A stretch of DNA of 64,000 nucleotides from Klebsiella pneumoniae (GCA_945878555.1 CAMDWI010000002.1:1-64000); one strand, 5' to 3'. Shown: positions 25,330-36,595, numbered from the stretch's first letter. Program-made: numbers and translations. Notes: generated by a model not told the origin, from the letters alone.

Positions 25330-25364
25330 GCGGGTGGTACCGATGGTGCCACCCGCTTTTTTTT
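25330..25364 (+). terminator. intrinsic terminator of the OmpA-like gene
   Basis: A GC-rich stem (GCGGGTGGTACC / GGTGCCACCCGC, short loop) is followed by eight T, 19 bases after the stop codon. Confidence 0.92.
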
Positions 25365-25373
25365 GTCTGCGGA

Positions 25374-25888
25374 TTATAGAATGTGCGGCGGCGGGAGTGA
25401 TTAATGACTGGATACTGGCGTTCGCCAGTATGACGAGTAACCTACCCTCGACGTGACGTGTAACCCACCCCCGCCGTGACGTGTAACCTAACCCCGACGT
25501 GACGTGTAACCTAACCCCGACGTGACGAGTAAGCTACCCCCTCTGTCATGCTGGCGAACGCCAGCATCCAGTCAAACTGGCACCGCAGGACATTTGAAAC
25601 AAGTGCCGTGGGCTATCGGTCGGCAGCTTATAGAATGTGCGGTGGCAGGAGTGATTAATGACTGGATACTGGCGTTCGCCAGTATGACGAGTAACCCACC
25701 CCCGCCGTGACGATTAACTACCCCCGCTGTGACGTGTAACCTAACCCCGCCGTGACGTGTAACCACCCCCGCCGTGACGTGTAACCACCCCCGCTGTGAC
25801 GTGTAACCACCCCCTCTGTGACGTGTAAGCACCCCCGCTGTCATGCTGGCGGACGCCAGCATCCAGTGAAACTAGCTCCGCAGGACAT
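25374..25888. repeat. 254-bp-period duplication holding head-to-head palindromes and tandem arrays
   Basis: Two units (25374-25593 and 25628-25888) share the same layout. Each has TTATAGAATGTGCGGYGGC, a forward family 1 palindrome (25407-25435; 25661-25689), an array of 20-23-bp units of the type GTGACGTGTAACCxAxCCCCGMC, an inverted palindrome (25544-25573; 25839-25867) and CCGCAGGACAT. The first array has about 4 units and the second about 7. The array unit starts with GACGxGTAA, the same bases that follow the palindrome, so it seems to have grown from that junction. No gene is visible in 25312-25944. Confidence 0.85.
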
Positions 25889-25944
25889 CTCGAATAATAC
25901 TATCCCGTTCATGTATAATGCCCGCCTAATCTTGATGTAGACCT

Positions 25945-27432
25945 ATGTACCACCTGAAACTGATCCTCATCGCCGCATGTACGCTCCTGCTGCAAGGCTG
26001 TGCGGCGGCGTATTTCAGGGAGGCGGGACCACCGCCGGAGCAGCCGCGTTTTACCCTGACTGAATTACCCACCCGGCAATACTGGACCGGCATTGTCTTT
26101 AATGGCAACAAGATCGGATTCAGTCACATGCAGATAGATAAGGATCCGGAAAAACCGGGGACGTTCCGGATCAGCTCCGAGGCCGCCCTGCGTTTTAATT
26201 TTCTGTCGTTCAGCAAGCAGGTGAAACTGGTGTCGCAGGACTGGGTCAATCCGGATCTGACGCTGAACAGCTTTACCTATGACTACGACCTCGACGGTAA
26301 CCGGATGAAACTGTACGGGGCGGTGCGCAATAACATCCTGGATCTGATCATCGAATCGGCCGCCGGGCGTACAACCGAGACCTACCCGCTTGCGGCGCCG
26401 TTGTATCCAACCAGCGTGGTCAATCTGGTCCCGGGCTTCAAGGGCATGCAGATTGGGGCAAAGTACCAGTACGACGTCTATGACGGGGAATCACAACGTA
26501 TCACTGTCGTCAGCCAGAAGGTCGAGGGCTACGAGCAGAGCGAGTTGTTTGAAGGCCCGGCGTGGAAGGTCAATACGCGCATGCATGGTCAGCAGGTCAC
26601 GACCTGGATCAATGCGAACAATGAGCCGGTGTTTGAGTTGAGTTTGAACGGTGTGTTTATCTCGGCGCTGGAGACGGAAACCGAGGCGAAACAATATCTG
26701 GCCCAGGCCGCGCTGAACAAGAACGAGACGCTGCTGGACTACAGTCTGGTGCGGGCCGATGTGCCGATAGCCACGCCGCGTCAGACGCAGCAGCTGGAGA
26801 TCGATCTGATCGGCCTGAACGGCATCGAGCTGCCGGAGGCGGATGCACGTCAGCAGTGTGCACCGGTGGAAGGTGCGATGCGTTGCCGCATTCAGAACGT
26901 CACTGTTCCGGCCAAGACGCTGGAACCTGACCAGCAAAAAAGTTATCTCGGCAGTTCAATCCCGATACCACATGGACACCCGATCATTGCGGACACCCTG
27001 TCGATCATCCCCGGCCTGCCAGCGGTAACAATGGACAGTGAACGGATCAAACTGTTGCTCGACTGGATCGGTGCGAACATCAAACCCGAGGTCGTTGATG
27101 TATTCTCCGCGCTTGAAGTGCTGGAACAACGCAAGGCGGAGTGTCAGGGTTACAGCTTCCTGTTCGCCTCGTTCACCCGTGCACTGGGCATCCCGACGCG
27201 GGTGGTCAACGGGCTGGTGTATTCCGAACAGCATCCCGGTTTTCTTTACCATACCTGGGTGGAGAGTTTGATTGATGGTCAATGGCAAGCCATCGACCCG
27301 ACCTTCGGTCAGCTCCACGCGGATGCAACCCATATCAAGTTGGTCGAAGGCGAGTTTCTCGCCGACCTGACACCGCTGTTGAATTTGCTGGGGAAATTGT
27401 CGGCCCGTATTGTCCAGCCACTGGATCAGTAA
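25945..27432 (+). CDS. transglutaminase-like lipoprotein
   Basis: This 495-residue protein has lipobox LLQGC (Cys19), so it is lipid-anchored. The N-terminal two thirds are β-rich and unassigned (YWTGIVFNGNKIGFSHMQID, FTYDYDLDGNRMKLYG). The C-terminal transglutaminase-like domain has the Cys-His-Asp triad: Cys400 in AECQGYSF, His436 in LYHTWVE and Asp451 in AIDPTFGQ. The spacing is that of bacterial transglutaminase-core proteins, which mostly act as cysteine proteases. The substrate is unknown. The gene is isolated between repeat clusters, so context gives no role. Confidence 0.88.
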   Translation: MYHLKLILIAACTLLLQGCAAAYFREAGPPPEQPRFTLTELPTRQYWTGIVFNGNKIGFSHMQIDKDPEKPGTFRISSEAALRFNFLSFSKQVKLVSQDWVNPDLTLNSFTYDYDLDGNRMKLYGAVRNNILDLIIESAAGRTTETYPLAAPLYPTSVVNLVPGFKGMQIGAKYQYDVYDGESQRITVVSQKVEGYEQSELFEGPAWKVNTRMHGQQVTTWINANNEPVFELSLNGVFISALETETEAKQYLAQAALNKNETLLDYSLVRADVPIATPRQTQQLEIDLIGLNGIELPEADARQQCAPVEGAMRCRIQNVTVPAKTLEPDQQKSYLGSSIPIPHGHPIIADTLSIIPGLPAVTMDSERIKLLLDWIGANIKPEVVDVFSALEVLEQRKAECQGYSFLFASFTRALGIPTRVVNGLVYSEQHPGFLYHTWVESLIDGQWQAIDPTFGQLHADATHIKLVEGEFLADLTPLLNLLGKLSARIVQPLDQ

Positions 27433-27446
27433 ACAGCCAGCTGATT

Positions 27447-27600
27447 AAGGTTGCCTGCGGCGCTTGTTTCACTGGATGCTGGCGTGCGCCAGCATGACGG
27501 CGGGGGGGATTATCCCAGGTCTGATACTCCCGAGTGTGGCACGCACCTTAACTATCGTCATACTGGCGTACGCCAGTATCCAGTCTTGTGACCACGCGCG
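27447..27600. repeat. left direct repeat of the GIY-YIG element (palindrome doublet)
   Basis: It contains TTGCCTGCGGCG, a forward palindrome (27471-27499, stem ATGCTGGCG), a 56-bp spacer and an inverted palindrome (27556-27585, stem ATACTGGCG), followed by CTTGTGACC. Nearly the same sequence recurs at 27938-28095 on the other side of the nuclease gene. Confidence 0.88.
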
Positions 27601-27640
27601 TTGCGCGATCCTTTATCCAGTCGTTATAATTAGAGCCGCT

Positions 27641-27931
27641 ATGGAACGGCAACCCTGTGTTTATATCCTAACAAACCAGCGCAATGGCACTTTATATGTG
27701 GGTGTCACCTCTGATCTGCGCAAACGTGTCTGGCAACATAAAAATAAAGTGGTAAGTGGGTTTTCTCAAAAATATGCTACTGACATATTGGTGTGGTACG
27801 AATTACACGAATCGATGGTTTCCGCTATTGAACGTGAAAAAGCTATCAAGTTCTGGAAGCGACGACTCAAGCTGGAAGTGATTGAAGATCTGAATCCTGG
27901 CTGGCGGGATTTGTATGAGGATTTGTTATAA
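27641..27931 (+). CDS. small GIY-YIG endonuclease
   Basis: From the ATG at 27641 the product is 96 residues, all GIY-YIG domain: VYILTNQRNGTLYVGVTSDL (the Y-I-L / Y-V-G signature), the catalytic-type arginine in DLRKRVWQHK, and ReKAIKFWKR with the metal-binding glutamate in AIEREKAIK. It resembles the stand-alone UPF0213/YhbQ group of single-domain nucleases. The frame upstream of 27641 is open only because it runs through a repeat. Direct repeats of about 150 bp, each a doublet of family 1 palindromes, lie 40 bp upstream and 7 bp downstream. The gene may therefore be mobilised with these repeats or act on them (inference). Confidence 0.9.
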   Translation: MERQPCVYILTNQRNGTLYVGVTSDLRKRVWQHKNKVVSGFSQKYATDILVWYELHESMVSAIEREKAIKFWKRRLKLEVIEDLNPGWRDLYEDLL

Positions 27932-27937
27932 CACCGT

Positions 27938-28095
27938 GTGAATGTTGCCTGCGGCGATTGTTCGACTGGATGCTGGCGTGCGCCAGCATGACGGCGGGGG
28001 GATTATCCCAGGTCTGATACTCCCGAGCCTGGCACGCACCTTAACTATCGTCATACTGGCGTACGCCAGTATCCAGTCTTGTGACCCCGCGCACC
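27938..28095. repeat. right direct repeat of the GIY-YIG element (palindrome doublet)
   Basis: A second copy of the left flank: GTTGCCTGCGGCG, a forward palindrome 27965-27993, the same spacer with few changes (GGATTATCCCAGGTCTGATA, then CTCCCGAG), an inverted palindrome 28049-28078 and CTTGTGACC. Differences from the left copy are mostly single-base. Confidence 0.88.
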
Positions 28096-28107
28096 GCGCG
28101 GTCCTTG

Positions 28108-28992
28108 TTATCCCAGCTTTCTTAACGCCTCTATACGCTCATCCAGCGGCGGATGGCTCATAAACATCTTGCCCATGCCCCGCTTGAAACCACCGGCGAT
28201 ACCGAACGCTTCAAGTTGATCCGGCAGATGCGGATCCTTGACACCGGCCTTTAAACGTTCGAGCGCAGAGATCATCTTTTGCGGACCGGCCAGTCGGGCG
28301 CTGCCGGCGTCGGCCTTGAATTCGCGGTAGCGGCTGAACCACATTACGATTGCGCTGGCGAGGATGCCGAGCACCAGTTGGGCGACCATCACCGTGACCC
28401 AGTAGGCAGGGCCATGACCGCGTTCGACCTTGAATACGGCGCGGTCGATGATGTGTCCGATCACGCGGGACAGGAAGAAGACGAAGGTGTTGACCACGCC
28501 CTGGATCAGCGACAGGGTGATCATGTCGCCACTGGCGACGTGGGTGACTTCATGTGCGAGGACAGCTTCGGCCTGGTTGCGGTCCATCTGTTGCATCAAG
28601 CCGGTGCTGACGGCGACGAGCGCGCTGTTGCGGTTCATGCCGGTGGCAAATGCGTTCATGTCCGGCGAGTCGTAGATCGCGACATCGGGCATGCCGATAC
28701 CGGCCGCTTTCGCCTGGCGGGCGACGGTCTCGACCAGCCAGGCCTCGGTCGGATTGGCGGGCGATTTGATGACCCGCGCGCCGGTGCCGTGGATGGCCAT
28801 CGTCTTCGACATCGCCAGCGAGATAAATGAACCGGTCATGCCAACGACCGCGGACATGATCAGTAGTGCGGTCAGATCCAGTCCAGTACCGGACTCGTTC
28901 AGTATATCGCCGATACCAAAGATTGACATCACCAGGCCAAGGACCAGCATTATGGCCAGGTTGGTACCGATAAACAGTGCTATACGCATCAT
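28108..28992 (-). CDS. htpX: HtpX membrane zinc protease
   Basis: This 294-residue inner-membrane M48 protease takes part in quality control of membrane proteins with FtsH. Two N-terminal helices (about 4-26 and 39-60) precede the zinc motif HEVTH (147-151). Two further hydrophobic stretches follow (VVNTFVFFLSRVIG, MVAQLVLGILASAIVMWF), then the third-ligand glutamate in REFKADAGSARLAG. Length and order match HtpX. The stop lies 13 bp beyond the GIY-YIG repeat, so the repeat has landed directly at the 3' end of htpX. Confidence 0.95.
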   Translation of the reverse strand: MMRIALFIGTNLAIMLVLGLVMSIFGIGDILNESGTGLDLTALLIMSAVVGMTGSFISLAMSKTMAIHGTGARVIKSPANPTEAWLVETVARQAKAAGIGMPDVAIYDSPDMNAFATGMNRNSALVAVSTGLMQQMDRNQAEAVLAHEVTHVASGDMITLSLIQGVVNTFVFFLSRVIGHIIDRAVFKVERGHGPAYWVTVMVAQLVLGILASAIVMWFSRYREFKADAGSARLAGPQKMISALERLKAGVKDPHLPDQLEAFGIAGGFKRGMGKMFMSHPPLDERIEALRKLG

Positions 28993-29106
28993 GGGTTGGT
29001 TTTCCTCAAAAAATTCAAATGCCGTTTTTTAGACCGTTATAAACAGGAAGGTTTCAGTTGTTGGCCGGGGCTTTCCTGCGATACCGTCAATCCAGTTGAT
29101 TAAATT

Positions 29107-29170
29107 ACCGCCCAAAGGGCGGGTTTATTAACTGGATTCCGGGGTCCGCATACGCGGCCCCGGAATGACG
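29107..29170. repeat. hairpin and family 1 repeat upstream of htpX
   Basis: ACCGCCC-AAA-GGGCGGT-like hairpin at 29107-29124 is followed by a family 1 copy at 29131-29170 with the long stem ATTCCGGGGTCCGC/GCGGCCCCGGAAT. It lies between htpX and the end of parC and could terminate parC transcription on the minus strand. Confidence 0.75.
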
Positions 29171-29308
29171 AACCCTGGACTTGCGCGAGCCTAGTACGAA
29201 CCCTGACCTTGTGCGGCCTTGGGACGAACCATGGACTTACACGGCCCCGGCACGAACCCTGACCTTGTGGCGGTTCCGGTACGAACCCTGAACTTGCGCA
29301 ACCTCGCA
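29168..29308. repeat. five tandem copies of a 28-bp unit
   Basis: Units begin at 29168, 29196, 29224, 29252 and 29281, each starting ACGAACCMTG and continuing with RMCTTGYGCGG-like sequence. The fourth is 29 bp. There are no spacers between units. The first unit begins inside the ATGACG end of the neighbouring palindrome. No gene is visible in 28993-29422. Confidence 0.88.
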
Positions 29309-29422
29309 ATGTCGACTGTCTATACGAGTCAGTTATTTTATATCAGGGTCGATACTTCCAATATCAAGCCCCCAGTTCATACTTCTGCCATTTGACGGCA
29401 ATACAATCTCCGGGCATGTCCC

Positions 29423-31690
29423 CTACTCCTTCACCGGCTCCCTGACCACGGTAATCGCGCTGATCTGACGGAAGCCTTGGGGCAGCATGTTGCCGCGCAA
29501 GCCGCGTTGGCCGTAGTAGTCGTTGATGGCGTCCGGTTTCAGTGTGATGTGACGTTTGCCGGATTGTAATAATAAGGAATCACCCTCGCTGAAGCTGGCG
29601 ATCGCGGTCATGTATTCTTCACGTGACTTCAACTTGTCCGGCGGGATCTGGATGATCTTCAGGCCCTTGCCCTTGCCGAGCAGCGGGAATTCCTTGATGT
29701 CCATCACCAGCATGCGGCCGATGGAGGTGACGGCGGCGATGAAGTCGGTTTCGGGGTCGAAGATCGGTGCGGGGATCATCACGTTGGCACCGTCGGTCAC
29801 GCTGAGCACGGCCTTGCCGTTTTTATTGCGTGTTTGTAATTCCTCAAACTTCACCTTGAAGCCATAACCGGCGTCACTCGCGACCAGGAAATAACTGTCA
29901 GCCTCACCGAGCATCACACCGGCGAAGGTGGCGCCGTCCGGCGGTGTCACACGACTGGCGATCGGTTCGCCGTTACCGCGTGCGGAGGGCAAGGTATGTG
30001 CGGGGATTGAATAGCAGCGGCCGGTCGAATCAATGAACACGGCGAGCTGGTTACTCTTGCCCTTCGCGGCCTGTTTGAGTTCATCTCCGGCGCGGTAGGT
30101 CAGGGCCTCCGCGTCGATCTCGTGGCCCTTGGCGGCACGCACCCAACCCTTCTGCGACAGCACAACGGTGATCGGCTCGGTCGGGACCAGCTCGGCCTCG
30201 TCTATGGCCTTGGCCTCGCTGCGTTTGACCAGCGGGGAACGACGGGCGTCACCGTAGGCCTCGGCATCGGCGAGAATTTCCTTCTTGATCAATGTCTTCA
30301 TGCGGGCGGCAGAGCCAAGGATCTGCTGCAGGGTCTGGCGCTCTTCGCTCAACTCGTCCAGCTCACCGCGGATTTGCATCTCTTCGAGCTTGGCCAGTTT
30401 GCGCAGGCGCAGATTCAGGATCGCCTCGGCCTGCAGGTCGGACAGCTTGAAGCGTTTCATCAACTCCAGCTTCGGCTCGTCTTCCTGGCGAATAATGCGG
30501 ATCACCTCGTCGATATTCAGGTAGGCGATCATCAGGCCTTCGAGCAGATGGATATCGGCCTCCACCTTGTCGAGGCGATACTGTAAACGGCGACGCACGG
30601 TCTCGGTGCGGTACTGCAACCATTCCTTCAGGATGTCGCGCAGGTTCTTTACCTGCGGGCGACCATCAAGACCGATCATATTCAGGTTGACGCGGTAGCT
30701 CTTCTCAAGATCCGTCGTGGCGAACAGGTGCGACATCAGCTCCTCGGGCACGACGCGATTCGAGCGCGGGATCAAGACCAGCCGGGTCGGGTTTTCATGA
30801 TCGGACTCGTCGCGCAGGTCTTCCAGCATCGGCAGTTTCTTCGCGTTCATCTGCGCAGCGATCTGCTCCAGGATGCGGTTGCCGGAACACTGGTACGGCA
30901 AGGCGGTGATGATGATATTCCCCTCTTCCTTCTCCCACACGGCACGCATCTTGATCGAGCCATTGCCGGTCTCGTACATCTGCATGATCTCGGAGCGTGG
31001 GGTGATGATCTCGGCGGCGACAGGGTAGTCCGGGCCCTGGATGTGTTCGCACAATTCCTGAATCGTGCTCTTCGGTTCTTCCAGCAGGCGGATACAGGCG
31101 GTGGCGACCTCGCGCAGGTTGTGCGGGGGGATATCGGTCGCCATACCGACGGCGATACCGGTGGTGCCGTTCAGCAACACGTTTGGCAGACGGGCCGGTA
31201 ACAATTTGGGTTCGTCCAGCGTGCCATCAAAATTCGGGACCCAGTCGACGGTGCCCTGCATCACTTCACCGAGTAACACATCGGCATACGGGCGCAGCTT
31301 GGCCTCGGTATAACGCATCGCGGCGAATGACTTCGGGTCGTCCATTGAGCCCCAGTTGCCCTGGCCGTCGACCAGCGGGTAGCGGTAGCTGAAATCCTGT
31401 GCCATCAGCACCATCGCCTCGTAACAGGCGGAGTCACCGTGCGGGTGGAACTTGCCGATGACGTCACCGATGGTACGGGCGGACTTCTTGTATTTGGCCC
31501 CGGCCTTCAGGCCGAGTTCGGACATCGCGTAGATGATGCGGCGCTGCACCGGTTTTAATCCGTCGCCAATATGTGGCAAGGCGCGGTCGAGGATGACGTA
31601 CATGGAATAATCCAGATAGGCCTGCTCGGTGAATTCCTGGATCGGACGTGCCTCGTTCTGGTCGAAGTCGAGGGTCAGGTTTTGTGACAT
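29423..31690 (-). CDS. parC: DNA topoisomerase IV subunit A
   Basis: This 755-residue protein forms the C2E2 decatenase with ParE and separates daughter chromosomes. The breakage-reunion domain shows [21 protein letters not shown] and the catalytic tyrosine in [11 protein letters not shown] (about Tyr120). A coiled-coil/tower region ([16 protein letters not shown]) and ParC-type C-terminal β-blades follow. The quinolone-resistance positions read HGDSACYE, the sensitive-type Ser and Glu. Length equals that of E. coli ParC (752). It is not adjacent to parE, which lies 3 kb away on the same strand. Confidence 0.96.
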   Translation of the reverse strand: MSQNLTLDFDQNEARPIQEFTEQAYLDYSMYVILDRALPHIGDGLKPVQRRIIYAMSELGLKAGAKYKKSARTIGDVIGKFHPHGDSACYEAMVLMAQDFSYRYPLVDGQGNWGSMDDPKSFAAMRYTEAKLRPYADVLLGEVMQGTVDWVPNFDGTLDEPKLLPARLPNVLLNGTTGIAVGMATDIPPHNLREVATACIRLLEEPKSTIQELCEHIQGPDYPVAAEIITPRSEIMQMYETGNGSIKMRAVWEKEEGNIIITALPYQCSGNRILEQIAAQMNAKKLPMLEDLRDESDHENPTRLVLIPRSNRVVPEELMSHLFATTDLEKSYRVNLNMIGLDGRPQVKNLRDILKEWLQYRTETVRRRLQYRLDKVEADIHLLEGLMIAYLNIDEVIRIIRQEDEPKLELMKRFKLSDLQAEAILNLRLRKLAKLEEMQIRGELDELSEERQTLQQILGSAARMKTLIKKEILADAEAYGDARRSPLVKRSEAKAIDEAELVPTEPITVVLSQKGWVRAAKGHEIDAEALTYRAGDELKQAAKGKSNQLAVFIDSTGRCYSIPAHTLPSARGNGEPIASRVTPPDGATFAGVMLGEADSYFLVASDAGYGFKVKFEELQTRNKNGKAVLSVTDGANVMIPAPIFDPETDFIAAVTSIGRMLVMDIKEFPLLGKGKGLKIIQIPPDKLKSREEYMTAIASFSEGDSLLLQSGKRHITLKPDAINDYYGQRGLRGNMLPQGFRQISAITVVREPVKE

Positions 31691-31857
31691 GGTTTCATCT
31701 CGTTTGATAGTACATCGGTAATGGGGCGTGATTTTCGCTGAAATAGACAGAAATAAGAAGCCCTGATTGGCTTATGTATTACTTGACATCCGGGATTCTG
31801 TTACGTCGCTTAATGATGGCTTTATGCCACGGGCTTTCCGATCTAGAATCCACTTTA

Positions 31858-32625
31858 ATGAATCTGGAGAAAACACTGGAACGTATAGGCTATTCCGGCT
31901 CACTTGATGTGAATGCTGATGTGTTGTCTGCGTTGCAAAAGGCCTTTCTGTACAGTGTGCCGTTCGAGAACCTGGACATTCATGCGGGGATCCCGATCAC
32001 ACTCGACCCGGAGCGGTTTTACCAGAAGATCGTGATCGAGCGGCGCGGCGGTTTTTGTTATGAGTGTAATACGTTGTTCTACCAGTTATTGCGGCAACTC
32101 GGTTTTGAGGTGCAGATGATCGCGGCGCGGATGGTACTGACCGACATCAACAGCCAGCGCTATTCACACATGGCGTTGCTGGTCTATCTGGACCGGCCGT
32201 ATCTGGCCGATGTGGGCAACGGCCAGTCTGTCCATGTGGCGATGCCGGTTCCGGGTGAGGAAATTTCAGTGGCCGAGGACATCGCCTACCGCATAGGCCC
32301 GCTGACGGACCAGGAATATGCACTGTACTACAAGAAACCGGGGGCGGAGTGGTTGCCTCGGTTTGCGTTTCCGCTTGCCTCCCGGCAGCTCGCTGATTTT
32401 GAACCGATGTGCCGGTTTCATCAGACCTCGCCTGAATCGCTGTTTATGAAGCAGCGGATCTGTACGCTACCCACCCCGGGCGGGCGCATCAGTCTGCTCG
32501 GCAATCAGCTGGAGATACTTGATCACGGGCAGGAACAAACACTGCAACTCGACTCGGACGCACAAATCAGCCTCCAGTTGCAAAAACACTTCGGTTTTAC
32601 ACTGCCGGTCACCAACAAATCATAA
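31858..32625 (+). CDS. nat: arylamine N-acetyltransferase
   Basis: The start MNLEKTLERIGYSG gives a 255-residue NAT; a 28-codon extension upstream has no signal. The catalytic triad is in RRGGFCYECN (Cys), YSHMALLV (His) and YLADVGNG (Asp). NAT enzymes move an acetyl group from acetyl-CoA to arylamines or hydrazines. The family opening VPFENLDIHAGIPI is present. No clear Shine-Dalgarno precedes the ATG. It is transcribed away from parC, with which it shares a 167-bp divergent region. Confidence 0.9.
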   Translation: MNLEKTLERIGYSGSLDVNADVLSALQKAFLYSVPFENLDIHAGIPITLDPERFYQKIVIERRGGFCYECNTLFYQLLRQLGFEVQMIAARMVLTDINSQRYSHMALLVYLDRPYLADVGNGQSVHVAMPVPGEEISVAEDIAYRIGPLTDQEYALYYKKPGAEWLPRFAFPLASRQLADFEPMCRFHQTSPESLFMKQRICTLPTPGGRISLLGNQLEILDHGQEQTLQLDSDAQISLQLQKHFGFTLPVTNKS

Positions 32626-32695
32626 GTCTGTCACCAAACGATCACATAGGGTCCCGATACTGCACCGGTACGAAATGACCAGCGAGGGTGTAGTG

Positions 32696-32866
32696 ATGAC
32701 AAATCAAGCGGCTGTTGCCGAATTTATGGCAGTTTCCTGTCTGTATCTGCTGATGACGAATAAAACTTCCGCAGAGCTTACTGTAGAGGAACTGGAAGAT
32801 CTGATAGTGTCGATTAATGATGACAGCACCTACAGTGACTCTGATCGCCGTTACACTTATAGCTGA
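32696..32866 (+). CDS. small acidic hypothetical protein
   Basis: A 56-codon frame from an ATG at 32696 has GAGGG eight bases upstream. The product reads MTNQAAVAEFMAVSCLYLLMTNKTSAELTV and continues into an acidic tail (EELEDLIVSINDD). I recognise no family. The ribosome-binding site and its position in a gap after the NAT gene support it. A longer frame from 32519 overlaps the NAT gene and is unlikely. Confidence 0.45.
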   Translation: MTNQAAVAEFMAVSCLYLLMTNKTSAELTVEELEDLIVSINDDSTYSDSDRRYTYS

Positions 32867-33148
32867 CCTCAACTGACACATCGCGGTGCACTCATGCACT
32901 GCGTCCGTGCACCGGCCCGGTCTGCCCGGTGCACGAATCCCACCGAAACTTTAGCCAATACACTCATTCCTGTGATTAAGTTTACAAAAGTATGGCGCAG
33001 ACAGGTCTGCGGCGGTGGTAATCATGCTGTTGTGTGCATGATTTTCATGAATCTGCGTTCTGGCATCCAGATTGCAAGTGTTTTACTGCAAGGCGACGAT
33101 ATCACGACGGGCATTACCGTACAGTCTATCGCAGGCGGAGAATGAAAC

Positions 33149-34411
33149 ATGCCACACTTTGAAGATCGAATTTTAAACAAGGAACTGCCGGGCAGACCAG
33201 CGCCTGGTTTCTACAAGGGCAATCATTCAACGGAGTTTAACGGGTTCAAACTGTATAGCGCTTTCCAGCCGGTATACAGTTTTTCCCACCGCCGCAAGGT
33301 CGGGCTGGAGGCGCTGGTGCGTGGTGTCGACACTACCGGCAAGTCTGTACCGCCGTGGAAGCTGTTCGGCTCGGTCCAGCCGACGGAGCTGATTGATCTG
33401 GATGGTATCCTCACGGACGTGCATCTGGCCAACTTTACCACGCTCGACATGAAGAACTACTGGTTGTTCCTGAACGTGAACCCGGGTTCTATCGCCGAGA
33501 TTGATACCTATGCCTCGCATCTACAGCGGATGCTGGATAAAACCGGGGTGCCTGCCCACCGTATTGTAATTGAAGTACTGGAGACGGCCTTCAGTGATGA
33601 GGCGCTGCTGGAGCGTTCGATTCGTAAGCTGAAAGACCTGGGTTGTATGATCGCGATTGATGACTTCGGTGCCGGTCATTCGAATTTCGAACGGGTCTGG
33701 CGTATGGAGCCGGACATCGTCAAGTTTGACCAGACCATGATCAAACGCGCCTCACGTGACAACAGCGTACTGGAAATGATGAAGGGTATCGTGGATATCC
33801 TGCATACAAAAAAATGTATTGTGCTTGCAGAAGGCATCGAAACCTACAAGGAGGCCGTGGCGGCGATGGATGCCAACATCGACCTCGGTCAGGGGTTTCT
33901 ACTGACGAAACCTTATCCAATCTCGGATCCGATCCCACGTATTGAAACGGTGTGGGAAAATATCTATCAGGCGTATGAACAGCACACCCGGCAAAGCGCC
34001 CATGGCTATATCGATGCGATCAAGCAATACATCAAGGGCTTCCGGCAAATGCTGCCGGAGTTTGAGACGAATACTAACCTGCGCACCGTCTCTGCAGAGA
34101 TGCTCTCACTGCCACGCACGATGAGGCTGTATGTGCTGAGCGAGGACGGTTCCCAGTTATCTGCCAACGTGGAGGCAAGCAGACGTACCGGTAACATCGA
34201 CAAGAAGATGGAGCCGCTCTATCAGGCCACCGGCGCGAAATGGCAACTGCGGCCTTATTACCGTAATGCCGTCAATAACCCGGGTGAGTTGCAAATCACC
34301 CCGCCCTACCTTTCGATCACCGATGCTGAATTGTGTGTCACACTGTCACAGACGATACTGATGAACGGTGAAATGCATATCCTGTGTTGTGATTTGAAGT
34401 GGGATTATTGA
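33149..34411 (+). CDS. EAL-domain cyclic-di-GMP phosphodiesterase
   Basis: This 420-residue cytoplasmic protein has a complete EAL active site: EALVRG (54-59), FLNVNP (Asn), IVIEVLET (Glu), AIDDFGAGHSN (both Asp), IVKFDQ (Lys), VLAEGIE (Glu) and LGQGFL (Gln). It should hydrolyse c-di-GMP to pGpG. Residues about 290-420 form a second domain (LPEFETNTNLRTVSAEMLSL, MRLYVLSEDGSQLSAN, ITPPYLSI) like the PAS/Cache-type C-terminus seen in YkuI. No GGDEF domain or membrane segment is present, so signal input probably comes through the C-terminal domain. Confidence 0.9.
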   Translation: MPHFEDRILNKELPGRPAPGFYKGNHSTEFNGFKLYSAFQPVYSFSHRRKVGLEALVRGVDTTGKSVPPWKLFGSVQPTELIDLDGILTDVHLANFTTLDMKNYWLFLNVNPGSIAEIDTYASHLQRMLDKTGVPAHRIVIEVLETAFSDEALLERSIRKLKDLGCMIAIDDFGAGHSNFERVWRMEPDIVKFDQTMIKRASRDNSVLEMMKGIVDILHTKKCIVLAEGIETYKEAVAAMDANIDLGQGFLLTKPYPISDPIPRIETVWENIYQAYEQHTRQSAHGYIDAIKQYIKGFRQMLPEFETNTNLRTVSAEMLSLPRTMRLYVLSEDGSQLSANVEASRRTGNIDKKMEPLYQATGAKWQLRPYYRNAVNNPGELQITPPYLSITDAELCVTLSQTILMNGEMHILCCDLKWDY

Positions 34412-34448
34412 TTGTAATAATGTGTCACCTTCGGCGACTATTACAATG

Positions 34449-34529
34449 ACTGGATACTGGTCGCTCACGCGCATCCATGCGCTCCGCGACATTTCCCACA
34501 TCCTGTGGGTCGCGTTCGCCAGTATGACG
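34449..34529 (+). repeat. family 1 repeat with an 80-bp branched core
   Basis: The outer stem (CTGGATACTGG / CCAGTATGACG) encloses two inner hairpins: GCGCATCCATGCGC and CCCACATCCTGTGGG flanked by CGCGAC/GTCGCG. The same architecture with compensating base changes is at 61525-61605. Confidence 0.88.
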
Positions 34530-34560
34530 ACGAAAGCAAAGGCCGACCAGTTCGGAAAGT

Positions 34561-34602
34561 CGTCATTCCGGAAACCGCGTTAGCGGTTGTCCGGAATCCA
34601 GT
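34561..34602 (-). repeat. family 1 repeat with two-part stem
   Basis: Inverted copy: CGTC, ATTCCGGA, inner hairpin AACCGCGTTAGCGGTT, TCCGGAAT, CCAGT. It lies 38 bp past the parE stop and could end its transcript. Confidence 0.85.
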
Positions 34603-34639
34603 CACAAAAAGCGTTGTTTAAGAGGAATAAGACAGCCCA

Positions 34640-36568
<1,929 letters not shown>

Positions 36569-36595
36569 TTAGCACGAGACGGCGGACGAAAAATA

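Noticed and set aside
25436-25838. CRISPR-like appearance of the short repeats at 25.4-25.8 kb and 29.2 kb
   Set aside because: Units are contiguous without unique spacers, and no cas gene is near.
27464-27640. Upstream extension of the GIY-YIG frame
   Set aside because: It crosses two palindromes; the domain starts at MERQPCVYIL.
29556-31392. Several long plus-strand frames opposite parC, parE and the TonB receptor
   Set aside because: They are antisense shadows of well-conserved genes with high GC; none has a recognisable domain.
32867-33148. Riboswitch for c-di-GMP before the EAL gene
   Set aside because: The gap contains a GTGCACCGG-type hairpin near 32908-32936 but none of the GEMM consensus segments.
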